A stretch of 64,000 nucleotides of DNA from Bolinopsis microptera (taxonomy: Eukaryota > Ctenophora > Tentaculata > Lobata > Bolinopsidae), in the NCBI RefSeq assembly GCF_026151205.1, contig NC_087077.1:7307983-7371982 (forward strand). Reading direction: 5' to 3'. Shown here one piece after another: positions 32,536 through 44,472 of the stretch (its first letter is position 1; every line of letters starts with the position of its first letter). Below the pieces are notes generated by a model. The model ran no database searches and had not been told where the DNA came from. It saw only the letters and a program-made list of their open reading frames with translations. The position numbers were made by a program, and so were the translations under genes.

Positions 32536-34608
32536 ACAACAATTTTTTAAGAAAACAACAATTTTATTTAGTATCAATTAAAGCAGACAAAAATATATTT
32601 CATATATATATAACTAGCACGAACTTTAGATCAGATATCTTAGGGGACTTGGAGTAGCAAGAGATTGACTAAAAGGTATATAACTTTTACAAAGATACGT
32701 CGAGAAGAATCCAGGGTGATACAGGATCGGAGAGTGCAGACCAAAAGTTTACGCACCCACCTTTGCCTCCTGAGTTCTTGGTTGGGTAGAAATTTATGCA
32801 AACTTAGTCGTTTATACTCCAAGTCCCTTTCTTAAAAGAAGTAGTATTAACTATGTCTAGAGTTAGCTTCGTTCAATAATAACAATATCAATATAATCAA
32901 TATCAATACCAGATAAACCTACCGAATAAATTATTAAATATCAATTAATTCATTCCGATAAAAAATTTTATAAATTTAGATATTTAACTTATCTAAAAAC
33001 ATTACAACAAATGTTTAAAAAGCGCCCAAAATCGATTTGAAAGATTTTCTGTCTATAGTACAATCATGATAGTAATAGTAAGTGTGTGCCGCTGCAATTA
33101 GATTTGATTACTGCAATTTAAAATTGTTTGGAGTCCAAGTATCTTTTAAGTCAGCTGCCTGTGCTTGTATTAATAGTGCTTTGGTTCTCAGTTTTATCAA
33201 ACTAATGGACGTTTCTAAGCAATTGCTTGAAGTTAAAATTTTTTTATGAACAGCGTTCCAAAGCTTGGCTGCATTAAACAAAAAGGTATTTGATTTATTT
33301 AGGAGAATAACCATTAGACTCGTTGCACGGTTTGAAATGTTGATAGCCTCATAAAGGGAGTATGGGCAGTGGTACTTGATAATCTTAGAGAATTCTAAAA
33401 TACAGTGATATTTGTACAAGTTTTGAGCTGTAAGAATTTTTAATTTATTAAAAATGGGTTTTGTATGCTCCTTTTCAAAGTGTTTATGGTCTAGTTTTTG
33501 CATACCGTATGGTCTAGTACGTGCACATGTTGATTGTTTATCTAAATATGAGTCAAGGTCGCCAAAAAGGATCCTTATACAGTGCTTCTGTGTGATGAAA
33601 AGACTATCATTGGACCGTTCTTTGAGGACAACACCCCAAACACTTATACCATAACTGAGATGTGATTCAAAAAGAGCATTATATATTTTCAAATATAGTT
33701 CAGAAGGTATCGAGTGCCGAATTCTGCAGATTGCACCAGTCATAGATCGCAGTTTTTTACGGATGTAGTGCATGTGGGCAATCCAGTTTAGCTTACTATC
33801 TATAACAACACCTAAGAATTTGGTATCCTTGACTTTAGTAATAACCTTACCATTGATGAATATTGATCTAGATTCATCTAGCAGGATAGCAAATGGTCTG
33901 GTCCGTGCACAGGTGTCATCATATTCAGAGGCAGGTTTAAAATGTATGTAGCAGCATTTGGACATGTTGATATGAAGTAGATTACATTTCATGTAAATCG
34001 AGACATGTTTAAGTACTAAGTTGGCTTTTTTGTATGTTGCTTCTCTAGATGGTCCTGATATGAAGATATTAGTGTCATCAGCATAAAGTACAAATTTCAC
34101 CTCACTGTCTGAAAAGCAGTTTACTATGTCGTTCATATACAATAGGAAGAGTAACGGCCCTAGAATTGACCCTTGTGGTACTCCAAATTTCACGTCCATT
34201 GTTTCTGATGGTACATCGTTATACATAACATACTGCTTTCTGTTAGTCAAATAGCTTTTTAGTAAGGTAAGTGCTGTGCCCCTAATACCGTAGGAATTTA
34301 ATTTGCATAAAAGAATATCGTGATCAAGGGTGTCGAAGGCTTTGCTCAAGTCAATGAATATCCCTAGGACATGTTTATTGCTTGCCAGAGACTTAGTAAC
34401 GGAGTCTATAGATTTGTGTAGAGCATGGGTGGTAGAATGGCCTTTTCTAAATCCAAACTGTGAGTCTGTTAGTACACCTTTAGATGTGAAGAAATTATAG
34501 AGGCGTTTATAAATGACCTTCTCGAAGATCTTTCCAAATAAAGGTAATATTGATACAGGCCGAGAAGTGTTGACACGAAACTCGTTCCAGATTTCATCTG
34601 GATCGACT
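32536..34608 (-). pseudogene. CR1/Jockey-type LINE, 5'-truncated, with 3' UTR
   Basis: Coding on the minus strand is open from 34608 to 33108. It starts before the annotated-looking start at 34349: WNEFRVNTSRPVSILPLFGK, then DSQFGFRKGHST, then FIDLSKAFDTLDHDILLCKL (motif A), GVPQGSILGPLLFLLYMND (motif B) and VLYADDTNIF (motif C). The C-terminal part is the thumb/connection region. An in-frame stop at about 34606-34608 and loss of similarity beyond mark the truncation. The 3' UTR runs to 32536 and ends in repeats of a unit like AAATTGTTGTTTTCTT. The same 3' UTR and tail occur at 44473. No endonuclease domain is present. Confidence 0.88.
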
Positions 34609-34862
34609 TAGGCAGGTAGGCATCGTAACCATCTACATAAATTTGTGTTGTATGTTTAATAAGTGTATTATTGTGGATTCTGGCGGGGAGGTGAAGTAAT
34701 CAATCCATGCAATTATTCCACATATGGGATGATTACCTCCCACCAAAATCAACATCTGTATACCACGTCATAATCCGTTTAGTACATTGTTTATTTTACA
34801 ATTATAAACTAATTGATGTTTTAACAATTTAAGCAATCAACAATTTATGATGACATTGACTA

Positions 34863-35400
34863 GTTGTGGAACACAACAAGAATATTGAGAATAATCTTGT
34901 GCGAGGGTAGGGACCGGACCCAGATGTCGTTTCTAACCCAAATAAACTTTAAGGAGGCTTCTCATCAGTAGCCGCACCTATTACCATCCAATCCTTCTAG
35001 AGTTTATCACAAGTAGCACCCACCTTGAAGATCTTTGACACCCAGACACACCCCATTGGCGAACAAACTTTGGATATAATCTTACATGCTCCCGAGCGAA
35101 GGAAACCCTGGTTTATGGTCTTTCTCATCGTCACCAGCACTTTCACTAGAGTCAACACCGCTTTCACTGTAGTCATCAGCCCAATCACTGAAGTGTACAG
35201 AAGTACAGTTGTGGAACACAACAAGTACAAGAAAATTGAGAATAATCTTAAGGGTAGGGACCCAGATATTGTTTCTAACCGAAATAAACTTTAATGAGGC
35301 TTTTCATCAGTAGCCGCACCTCCTTACTCGGTTTCTAAACTGGAATTCTATGGGCTTCCAGACGGCCAGACCGAGTATTACCATCCCATCCTTCTAGTGT
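34863..35400. repeat. Imperfect tandem duplication, ~345-bp spacing
   Basis: GTTGTGGAACACAACAAG, TTGAGAATAATCTT, GGGTAGGGAC and CATCAGTAGCCGCACCT occur in the same order at about 34863-34980 and 35210-35325. CCATCC.ATCCTTCTAG ends both copies. No gene was identified; the 77- to 89-codon open frames across it are not convincing. Confidence 0.6.
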
Positions 35401-35534
35401 GTACAAATATTGAAGAATTTGTACACTTAACGACAAATATAAATTTAATTTGACCACCCATGATCCCCTCTACATGACAGTCTACACTCTACAAGCATTT
35501 GTTTCCAGGATCATATCCAATGAAAAATTGTAGC

Positions 35535-35660
35535 GCAATGCGTTACTGTGCCGCGCCGCGCAGTCAATTATGCTTCTCGCAACGGCGCTAGATCGGCAAA
35601 ATGCGCTACTGTGCCTCGCCGAGCTCGTAAAATTGAAAATATTTACCGTCGGCGAGTCCA
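35535..35660 (-). repeat. Dispersed GC-rich repeat shared with MITE family B
   Basis: On the minus strand it reads GAGCTCGGCGAGGCACAGTA, then GTTGCGAGAAGCATAATTGA and GCATTGCGCTACAA. The order and spacing are those of 21808-21905 inside MITE B (CAGCTCGGTGAGGCACAGTG, GTTGCGAGAAGCATTATTTG, GCATCGCGCTACAA). It is GC-rich against an AT-rich background and is probably a diverged internal fragment of that family. Confidence 0.65.
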
Positions 35661-35730
35661 ACTCGGCGCGCGTCCGATCCTGGTTCATAGTTGATGGTTC
35701 AAGCATCGCACGACAACTAATTTCACTTAT

Positions 35731-35845
35731 ATTACTGAATATTACTGAATATTACTGAATATTACTGAATATTACTGAATATTACTGAATATTACTGAAT
35801 ATTACTGAATTTTACTGAATATTACTGAATATTACTGAATATTAT
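35731..35845. repeat. 10-bp minisatellite ATTACTGAAT, array 1 (about 11 copies)
   Basis: Near-perfect tandem ATTACTGAAT with one ATTT variant. It sits directly left of the first cloverleaf-like module. The same 10-mer forms arrays at 38201-38622 and 42219-42520. Confidence 0.97.
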
Positions 35846-35852
35846 ACATTTA

Positions 35853-36015
35853 TCACATGCCTTCTCATGCGATATCAAAACTTTCGCCCACGAGGCTTGC
35901 CGAGTTAGCGAAAGTTTCAATATTTCCCGAGGCTTGCCGAGGGTTATATCGACATTTTCAATCACGAGGCTTGCCGAGTTTTGAAAATGTTGATATCGCA
36001 TGAGAAGGCATGTGA
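35853..36015. other. 163-bp cloverleaf-like inverted-repeat module, copy 1
   Basis: The outer 26 bases (TCACATGCCTTCTCATGCGA onward) are exactly complementary to the last 26 (35990-36015). Inside are three further hairpins, each with a loop containing CGAGGCTTGCCGAG: stems AACTTTCGC/GCGAAAGTT, a weaker AATAT-type stem ending CCC/GGG, and CATTTTCAA/TTGAAAATG. The predicted fold is a closing stem with three arms. Confidence 0.85.
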
Positions 36016-36023
36016 TTAATGTT

Positions 36024-38200
36024 TTATCACACTTTCTTTGGAGCCAAATTTGGCCGGGAAAGCAGAATTTGATCAAACGTTAGTTATAAATCTCACCAAA
36101 GCAAAACTAGACATGTTGAACTTATTTATGTTCATAATGTCCAAGCTATATATAGCTCTCGATAAGTTAGTATTTCAGATATCGAAGATACAATACGTAA
36201 AATTAGGATCTCACGTTCCCACATTTATGACACAGTGAATGCTGTATGCCGCGCCCAATTTGCTTTTTATTGATACGTATAAGTGCATCGAATATCAATA
36301 TATTCACGCCTATGGGTCTTGTACTTATTGCATTCTAGAATATTCCACCACGAGCGCGTATTTTAATCATAAATTATTTCCTGCATATCAATCGATGTGA
36401 GGTGATTCTTATACTTTATTTCTATTAGATATATTTTGAGTCATTAAAACTGAAGATGTATAATGTATAGAACATCTGTTTTAGTGTTGATTACATCCTA
36501 GTCCTTATCATGTAATACTAATCTGCGATAAGGTGATAGTATTTCCTGGTTGTTATATTTGAATTGGGCTGTGGCGCCATGATTGTCTATTCATAAGTCC
36601 AAATTTTCAACTGTTCATGTTGTACTTGTACTACACGCCCTAATTCATATATCAACAATATTATCGCCCGTCTTGATTGTCTGTTATTTCAGAATGATTT
36701 ATCACTGGAACTTGTAATCATTGACTTTTATTGAATTTTATCGAGTATTATAATAGTCTGCTTATATTCATCTTGCCATTATTTGCTTCACTAGAAATTA
36801 TCAGAACAGCCGTAATATAATGTATCTCTTCAATACAACTCTAGATTGTTTTAATATCAGACATCCGTACTCTTTAGTATTGTTTATGAAAGTAACTCTT
36901 GACTTAATAGCCCGATAATCGGCCTGGTAATACCATTTTAGAACGCACTTCACCAGCCTTTTATAACCACCCTGGTCATTGCCAGGCAGTTCACCCGTAC
37001 TGTTAGCAATATTGAATTGGTCTAAAGAATGGCAGCATATCAATCATCGGACCTAAATTTGCCCCAGCGACCAGACCAATTTATAACCGGATTATAGCGG
37101 ATTAAGTTACGCCATTCGTCCCTTGATATCTTTATATACATAATAAATTTTATAGAATGTTTTTATTGCACTAACTAAACTTCAGTTAAAACTGGTGCAG
37201 GGATAGAATTTTCGCTCTTTATTGTACAGAATTTATAAGTCTCTTTATATATCAGCCACGAATTCCGCAAGCCATTCTAGGGGAAGCCGGTTTGGAAAAG
37301 CCTAGTATAATTTCTGCACAATTTCTATATGGAATATGGCTCACAGAAGGGATCAGAGGGGGTTAAAAGTGAGGTCTGAAATGGCTGAAATGTGGCTAAA
37401 TTAATATGCGAATGATCCCATATCGTAATGTATCACAATTTATTACGTTATGATTTGCTGACCAGCCCTTTATCAATTCTTGACAATAATTTTCTTTCAA
37501 ATATAACTACTTGACACCAAGATTATTGTTTTGTGTGTTTTTTTCCTTCGAATAGATCAAACATCGTTTCTGTGTTTACTACTTTTGAGGGTGACTGTAG
37601 TTTGTTATGATACTTCCTTTTTAATTTCAAGTAAGCGATTAAGGAAATTAATGAGCCTGATTGATTGTATCGCTGACAAGTACCAAAACTTTGTGCAACT
37701 TTCAAGTCTGCTTGTAAACTTTGATCTCGTTTTCAGTAACCTTAAGTCGCTTGAAACTCGTACAGACCAGGGAGTTTTTACTTTGTTTCATCATCCGAAG
37801 CCTAATTAGGTTTTGAACTATGAAGTGCAGTAAAAAAGCAACAGCTTGAAAAAGTTTTACAACAAAAAATTGTATTTTGCTTAACACATCTCAAACGCAA
37901 GGAAATGTTTTTAAAACAAGGTATAAATATATATTTTTCCTAAATCTGGAAAGTTTATCTGGTCATTGCATTTACGGTCACAGACTACTTCAGGTTGTTG
38001 ATTTAAATCTTTATTTAAATCAGTACCTCACAGTAGTAGAACAGTTGTTGAGAGTGGGCTCCTTGTTCCTATGGGAATATCGGACTCTCTCTGAGCAAGT
38101 GATTGATATTTCATGCCCCCGGGTGAGAGCCAGTGCTCCCCATCGGGGCATGTAATATCAATTCTGCTTTCCTGCCAAATTTGGCTCGAAAGTGTGATAA
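36024..38200. mobile_element. TIR-bounded non-coding element X, copy 1 (2.2 kb)
   Basis: The left end TTATCACACTTTC followed by GAGCCAAATTTGGC and GGAAAGCAGAATT is repeated inverted at the right end (AATTCTGCTTTCC, GCCAAATTTGGCTC, GAAAGTGTGATAA ending 38200). Near the right end a hairpin is formed by CATGCCCC and GGGGCATG around GTGAGAGCCAGTGCTCCCCA. The interior has only short open frames without family features. The element is bounded on both sides by the 10-bp minisatellite (plus the cloverleaf on the left). A Helitron-like or other non-autonomous origin is possible but unproven. Confidence 0.75.
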
Positions 38201-38622
38201 TACTGAATATTACTGAATATTACTGAATATTACTGAATATTACTGAATATTACTGAATATTACTGAATATTACTGAATATTACTGAATATTACTGAATAT
38301 TACTGAATATTACTGAATATTACTGAATATTACTGAATATTACTGAATATTACTGAATATTACTGAATATTACTGAATATTACTGAATATTACTGAATAT
38401 TACTGAATATTACTGAATATTACTGAATATTACTGAATATTACTGAATATTACTGAATATTACTGAATATTACTGAATATTACTGAATATTACTGAATAT
38501 TACTGAATATTACTGAATATTACTGAATATTACTGAATATTACTGAATATTACTGAATATTACTGAATATTACTGAATATTACTGAATATTACTGAATAT
38601 TACTGAATATTACTGAATATTA
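38201..38622. repeat. 10-bp minisatellite, array 2 (about 42 copies)
   Basis: Perfect TACTGAATAT units directly following the right end of element X copy 1 and leading into the second cloverleaf-like module. Confidence 0.98.
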
Positions 38623-38630
38623 TACATTTA

Positions 38631-38793
38631 TCACATGCCTTCTCATGCGATATCAAAACTTTCGCCCACGAGGCTTGCCGAGTTAGCGAAAGTTTCGATA
38701 TTTCCCGAGGCTTGCCGAGGGTTATATCGACATTTTCAATCACGAGGCTTGCCGAGTTTTGAAAATGTTGATATCGCATGAGAAGGCATGTGA
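38631..38793. other. 163-bp cloverleaf-like inverted-repeat module, copy 2
   Basis: Same as 35853-36015 with one visible substitution: TTTCGATATTT for TTTCAATATTT. That base improves the middle arm (TCGATAT against ATATCGA). It is again placed between the 10-bp array and element X. Confidence 0.85.
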
Positions 38794-38801
38794 TTAATGT
38801 T

Positions 38802-41800
38802 TTATCACACTTTCTTTGGAGCCAAATTTGGCCGGGAAAGCAGAATTTGATCAAACGTTAGTTATTATGTATGTATATGTATATGTATAGTTCTCGATGA
38901 GTTAGTATTTCAGATATCGAAGATACAATACGTACAATTAGGATCTCACGTGCTCACATGTTTATGACACAGTGAATGCTGTATGCCGCGCTGAATTTGC
39001 TTTGTACTGCTACCTAGTGCATGCAATATTAATGTGTTTTCCGCCTATGGGTCTTGTACTTATGAGTCTAGAATATTCCGCGGCGAGCGCATTTGATACG
39101 TAATTTCATCCTGCAAATCAATTGATGTGAGGTGATTCTAATACTTTATTTCTATTAGATACTTTTAGAGTCATTAAAACTGTAGATGCAGTATAATGTA
39201 TAGAACATCCGTTTAAGTGTTGATTATACATCACAGTCCTTATCGTATAATCTGTATCTGCGATAAGGTGAAAGAATTTCCTGGTTGTTAAATTTGAATA
39301 AAGCTGTGGCGCCATGATTGTCTATTTATCAGTCCACATTATACACTGCACACCCTAATTTACACCAACAATATTATCGTCCGTCTTGATTCTTGATTGT
39401 CTGTTATTTCAGAATGATTTAATCAATGCAACTTGTGATCGTTGACTTAAAATTTTATCAAGTATTCTGCTTAGTTCTTAGTCAGTATACATCTTTACTT
39501 GCCATTATTTGCCATTATTTGGAGCCAAACTTGGCCTGGAAAGCAGAATTTGATCAAACGTTAGTTATAAATCTCACCAAAGCAAAACTAGACATGTCGA
39601 ACTTATTTATGTTTATAATGTCCAAGCTATATATAGCTCTCGATAAGTTAGTATTTCAGATATTGAAGATACAATACGTGAAATTAGAATCTCGCGTTTC
39701 ACATTTATGACACAGTGAATGCTGTGTGCCGCGCTGAATTTGCTTTGTACTGCTACCTAGTGCATGCAATATTAATGTGTTTTCCGCCTATGGGTCTTGT
39801 ACTTATGAGTCTAGAATATTCCGCGGCGAGCGCGTTTGATACGTAATTTCATCCTGCAAATCAATTGATGTGAGGTGATTCTAATACTTTATTTCTATTA
39901 GATATTTTTAGAGTCATTAAAACTATAGATGCAGTATTATGTATAGAACATCCGTTTAAGTGTTGATTATACATCACAGTTCTTATCGTATAATCTGTAT
40001 CTACGATGAGGTGAAAGAATTTCCTAGTTCTTGTATTTGAATAGAGCTGTGGGGTCATAATTAGTGTCTATTTATCAGTCCACATTATACACTACACTCC
40101 CTAATTTACATCAACAATATTATCGTCCGTCTTGATTCTTGATTGTCTGTTATTTCAGAATGATTTAATCAATGCAACTTGTAATCGTTGACTTAGAATT
40201 TTATCAAGTATTAACTGCTTAGTTCTTAGTCAGTATTCATCTTTACTTGCCATTATTTGCCATTATCTGCTTCGAGCTAGAAATTATCTGAACTGGAAAT
40301 TATCAGAACATTTGTAATATTCAAATGTATCTCTTCAACATTTTAGAACGCAGTACTCCATCAGCCTATAACCACCCTGGTCATGGCCAGGTAGTTCACC
40401 CGTACTGTTACCAATATTGAATTGGTCTAATGAATGGCAGCACATTAATCATCTGACCTGTTTGCGCCAGTGCCCAGACTAATTTATAACCAGATTAGCT
40501 GATTAAGTCACGTCATTCGTCCCTTGGTATATTTATATAAATAATATATTTTATAGGATGTTTTTATTGCACTTATTTGCACTAACTAAAATTCAGTTAA
40601 AACTAGTCCTGGGATAGAATTTCCGCTCTTTACTGTACAGAATCTACATATAAGTCTCTTTATCAGTCTGTTTATAGATCAGCTACGAATTTCGCAAGCT
40701 GATCTAGGCGTAACCGGTTTGGAAAAGCCAAGTATAATTTCTGCACAATTTCTATATGGAATATGGCTCAAAGAAGGGATCAGAGGGGGTTAAAATTGAG
40801 GTCTGAAATGGCTGAAATCTGGCTTTGTTTTGTGTGTTTTCTTCGTTCGAATTAATCAAACATCGTCTAGTGTTTGCTATTTTTTGTGAGGGTGACTGTA
40901 GTTTGTTCTGACACTTCCTTTTTTATTTCAAGTAAGCGATTAAGGAAATTAATGAGCCTGATTGATTGTATCGCTGACAATTACCAAAACTTTGTGCAAC
41001 TTTCAAGTCTGCTTGTAAACTTTGATCTCGTTTTCAGTAACCTTAAGTCGCTTGGAACTCATACAAACCAGGAAGTTTTTACTTTGTTTCATCATCCGAA
41101 GCCTAATTAGGTTTTGAACTATGAAGTGCAGTAAAAAAACAACAGCTTGAAAAAGTTTTACAACAAAAAATTGTATTTTGCTTAACACATCTCAAACGCA
41201 AGGAAATGTTTTTAAAACAAGGTATAAATATATTTTTCCTGATTCTGGAAAGATTATCTGATCATTGCATTTACGGTCATAGACTACTTCAGGTTATTGA
41301 TTTAAATCTTAATTTAAATCAGTACCTCACAGTAGTAGAACAGTTGTTGAGAGTGAGTTCCTTGTTCCTATGGGAATATCGGACTCTCTCTGAGCAACTT
41401 ATTGATATTTCATGACCCAGGGTGAGAGCCAGTGCTCCCCATCGGGGCATGTAATATCAATTCTGTTCTCTGCCTTATTAGGCTAAGAAGTACAATAGAA
41501 AGTCAACATTGGGAGGAAGTTTTACAAGACAAGGAAAGTTTTTATTTCGCTTGACGCATCTGAAACGCAAGGAAATATTTTAAGTTTTAGTATAAGAATA
41601 CATTTTGCCAACATTAACAAATTCTCTCCGACCATTGCATTTAAGGTCGTAGACTACTTCAGGTTATTGATTTAAATCATTATTTAAATCAGTACCTTAC
41701 AGTAGTAGATCAGTTGCTGAGAGCGGGCTCCTCGTTTCTATGGAGCACTCTCTGAGCACCTTATTGATATTTCATGACCCAGGGTGAGAGCCAGTGCTCC

Positions 41801-42218
41801 CCATCGGGGCATGTAATATCAATTCTGTTCTCTGCCTTATTAGGCTAAGAAGTACAATAGAAAGTCAACATTGGGAGGAAGTTTTACAAGGAAAGTTTTT
41901 ATTTCGCTTGACGCATCTGAAACGCAAGGAAATATTTTAAGTTTTAGTATAAGAATACATTTTGCCAACATTAACAAATTCTCTCCGACCATTGCATTTA
42001 AGGTCGTAGACTACTTCAGGTTATTGATTTAAATCATTATTTAAATCAGTACCTTACAGTAGTAGATCAGTTGCTGAGAGCGGGCTCCTCGTTTCTATGG
42101 AGCACTCTCTGAGCAACTTATTGATATTTCATGCCCCAGGGTAAGAGCCAGTGCTCCCCATCAGGGCATGTAATATCAATTCTGCTTTCCTGCCAAATTT
42201 GGCTCGAAAGTGTGATAA
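38802..42218. mobile_element. TIR-bounded non-coding element X, copy 2 (3.4 kb, with internal duplications)
   Basis: Same ends as copy 1. It is larger because of internal duplications. The segment starting GGAGCCAAATTTGGCC near 38818 recurs at about 39520 and runs parallel to about 40260. The segment around the GTGAGAGCCAGTGCTCCCCA hairpin is present three times (about 41423, 41783 and 42143) with ~360-bp spacing. The remaining parts run collinear with copy 1 (for example 40840-41465 with 37530-38160). No coding capacity was recognised. Confidence 0.78.
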
Positions 42219-42520
42219 TACTGAATATTACTGAATATTACTGAATATTACTGAATATTACTGAATATTACTGAATATTACTGAATATTACTGAATATTA
42301 CTGAATATTACTGAATATTACTGAATATTACTGAATATTACTGAATATTACTGAATATTACTGAATATTACTGAATATTACTGAATATTACTGAATATTA
42401 CTGAATATTACTGAATATTACTGAATATTACTGAATATTACTGAATATTACTGAATATTACTGAATATTACTGAATATTACTGAATATTACTGAATATTA
42501 CTGAATATTACTGAATATTA
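42219..42520. repeat. 10-bp minisatellite, array 3 (about 30 copies)
   Basis: Perfect TACTGAATAT units after the right end of element X copy 2. The array is cut off by the left end of MITE B (TTGTCATACG at 42522) instead of a cloverleaf module. Confidence 0.98.
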
Positions 42521-42521
42521 C

Positions 42522-43616
42522 TTGTCATACGTTGTATGACCCGCCGCGCACGAGTGCGCGGCTCCCCCTGTATCGTAGAAAATCTACAGGGGTATTGAAG
42601 CGACAGTAATAGTAGAGGCTCTTACGGGCATTGTCTGCTCGATACGTTAGGGACCCCAAATACACCTTACTAGACGTATTTTTGACCGTAGAATCGATTA
42701 AGAGTGGTTTCAAGATGATTGGACTGATTGTTCTGGGGTAAAATCGCAAAAAACCGATTTTTGGGCCAAAAATAGGCCAAAAAACCATGTTTTTTGATAT
42801 TTTGAGCAAGTTAATTTTGTTGGCATGTCGGCAAAACTTGCATAAAGATAGCTAAAAGACAGCCGCACAAGATTGTATAAAAATAAAACAAATCCCTCTA
42901 TTTGTTCTGAGGTAAAAATCCAAAAAAGTGGTAAAAATTTTGACTTTTTTGCTTGAAGTTTGAATAATTTTTTGCAGTTGTATTAAATCAACCCAAAAAT
43001 AGTCACATCGTGTTTGCCTAAATTTTTCCTTTCCGAGAAGTACCCACTTCATATACTTTATCGAAGTTTGAATATTGTCACTCCGCAAGCGTTTTTGCCA
43101 AATTTTCGACGCGCACTACGCGCAAAAGCATTTAGTTGTTATCAATTGGCACCCGCGCGTTCATCATAAATTTCAAACAGCTATAACTCAGCGAGATTAT
43201 GTCCGTTCTAGCTCATATTTTCACACTAAATAGAAAATAATGTGATCTTATTGCTGACAAAATATGAATATAATTACTCTATTTGCCTTAGAGTAATAGA
43301 CTGTCAAAGTTTAAAACGCGCATTGGTATAGCACGTGACTAATAAGGCCAAATTTATACTTCTTAACATATTATCGATCCTTAGACATCATACTATTGTG
43401 TCCAATTAGCGGTTAGGTCTCTAAACTCGTTGCAGAAAACACGTCTTTTTGCCCGTAAGAGCCTCGTCTATAAGGGTCATTGACGGATGTTACTCGTCTA
43501 AATTTCTTCGAAGTAGCGCGCGCCGCTTTCTTGTCGAAATGTGGCAAGTGCTACGAAGTAGCGCGCGCCGGGCCAAATCATTAACAATGGTTAATGGGGG
43601 TCACCACTTGATACAA
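42522..43616. mobile_element. MITE family B, larger copy with a nested element
   Basis: The left end TTGTCATACGTTGTATGACC, including the palindrome CCGCGCACGAGTGCGCGG, matches inner parts of the copy at 21774-21993; the right end is CACTTGATACAA. No matching target duplication is visible, perhaps because the left side is minisatellite. A separate inverted pair inside (42615-42629, GAGGCTCTTACGGGC; 43451-43465, GCCCGTAAGAGCCTC) marks a nested ~850-bp element. Confidence 0.65.
42615..43465. mobile_element. Nested element inside MITE B, 15-bp inverted ends
   Basis: Perfect 15-bp inverted repeats GAGGCTCTTACGGGC at the two ends. The interior is non-coding with several AAAAATxGG-rich stretches. 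No clear target duplication is visible, so the exact ends are uncertain. Confidence 0.5.
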
Positions 43617-43689
43617 GTAACATCGGTCAACATTTGATGATGATTATCTGTAAATGTTTCAATAACAAAGAAAGTCATAAGTTCGATTT

Positions 43690-43785
43690 TATTTACCTAA
43701 GGACCCCGCACGCTTTAATGTTGATAAACAACATAGAATATAGATTAGGCGGAATGACAGGCTGAGCGCGGCCCATGAGTAAGAT
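43690..43785 (-). repeat. Dispersed repeat related to a segment of the nested GC-rich element
   Basis: On the minus strand: GGCCGCGCTCAGCCTGTCAT, then CCGCCTAATCTAT, then AACATTAAAGCG, then GGGGTCCTTAGGTAA. The same blocks in the same order occur at about 16093-16165 on the plus strand. It may be the end of a separate repeat family that also entered the element at 15059-18737. Confidence 0.6.
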
Positions 43786-44472
43786 TTTATAAAACACAAT
43801 TAGCGATATTTTTGATAAATATGAAATTAATGATAAATCATAAGTTCTTTCTCTTCCTCATCGATTATTTTTACCATGTATAAGAATACAACAAATAAAA
43901 TAATTACAAATAAATGGTGTTAATTTCAGATAGAAAACAATTTTTGTAGCTATTGAGAGCGCGAGCACAGTTCAATTGTTTGAACTTGAGGTGAATCACG
44001 AATGTGAGGTAAACTAGGGTGCGCAAACGAAGTTTTATTATCCAGGCATACCAATTTTGTAAATATTTTTTATGGCCAGCTTTAGCAAACAAAAAGGGCA
44101 TCATAGCAGTTTAATCAACTACAGGTATTATAGAGACGCCATACTGCCCAGCCACGCAAAATCGTATTTCAATGAGTAAATGATTCTCACAACACAAGGA
44201 ATAATAGCAGCAAATGCCCTAACCTTTATCCACAAAGTCGGACACTTTCCTAATTCCCTGCCATGTTTTAAACGAATAATTGTCAACGTTTCGGCACACC
44301 TTAATTGTTATGGACGAGACATTACAGAAACTTCTTACATAGCTGCAATTTACAATGTTAAAATAAATTTTGTTACACAATTAGCAATTGTGTTACACAA
44401 CTAGCAATTGTGTCCTTTACCCTCTTACACAATTTGAACATTTTCATGGCTAATTCATTGAACCACGTCAGA

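Noticed and set aside
33454-33654. Plus-strand open frame within the minus-strand LINE
   Set aside because: Shadow of the reverse-transcriptase frame.
35731-42520. CRISPR array
   Set aside because: The 10-bp units have no spacers, and the window is clearly eukaryotic.
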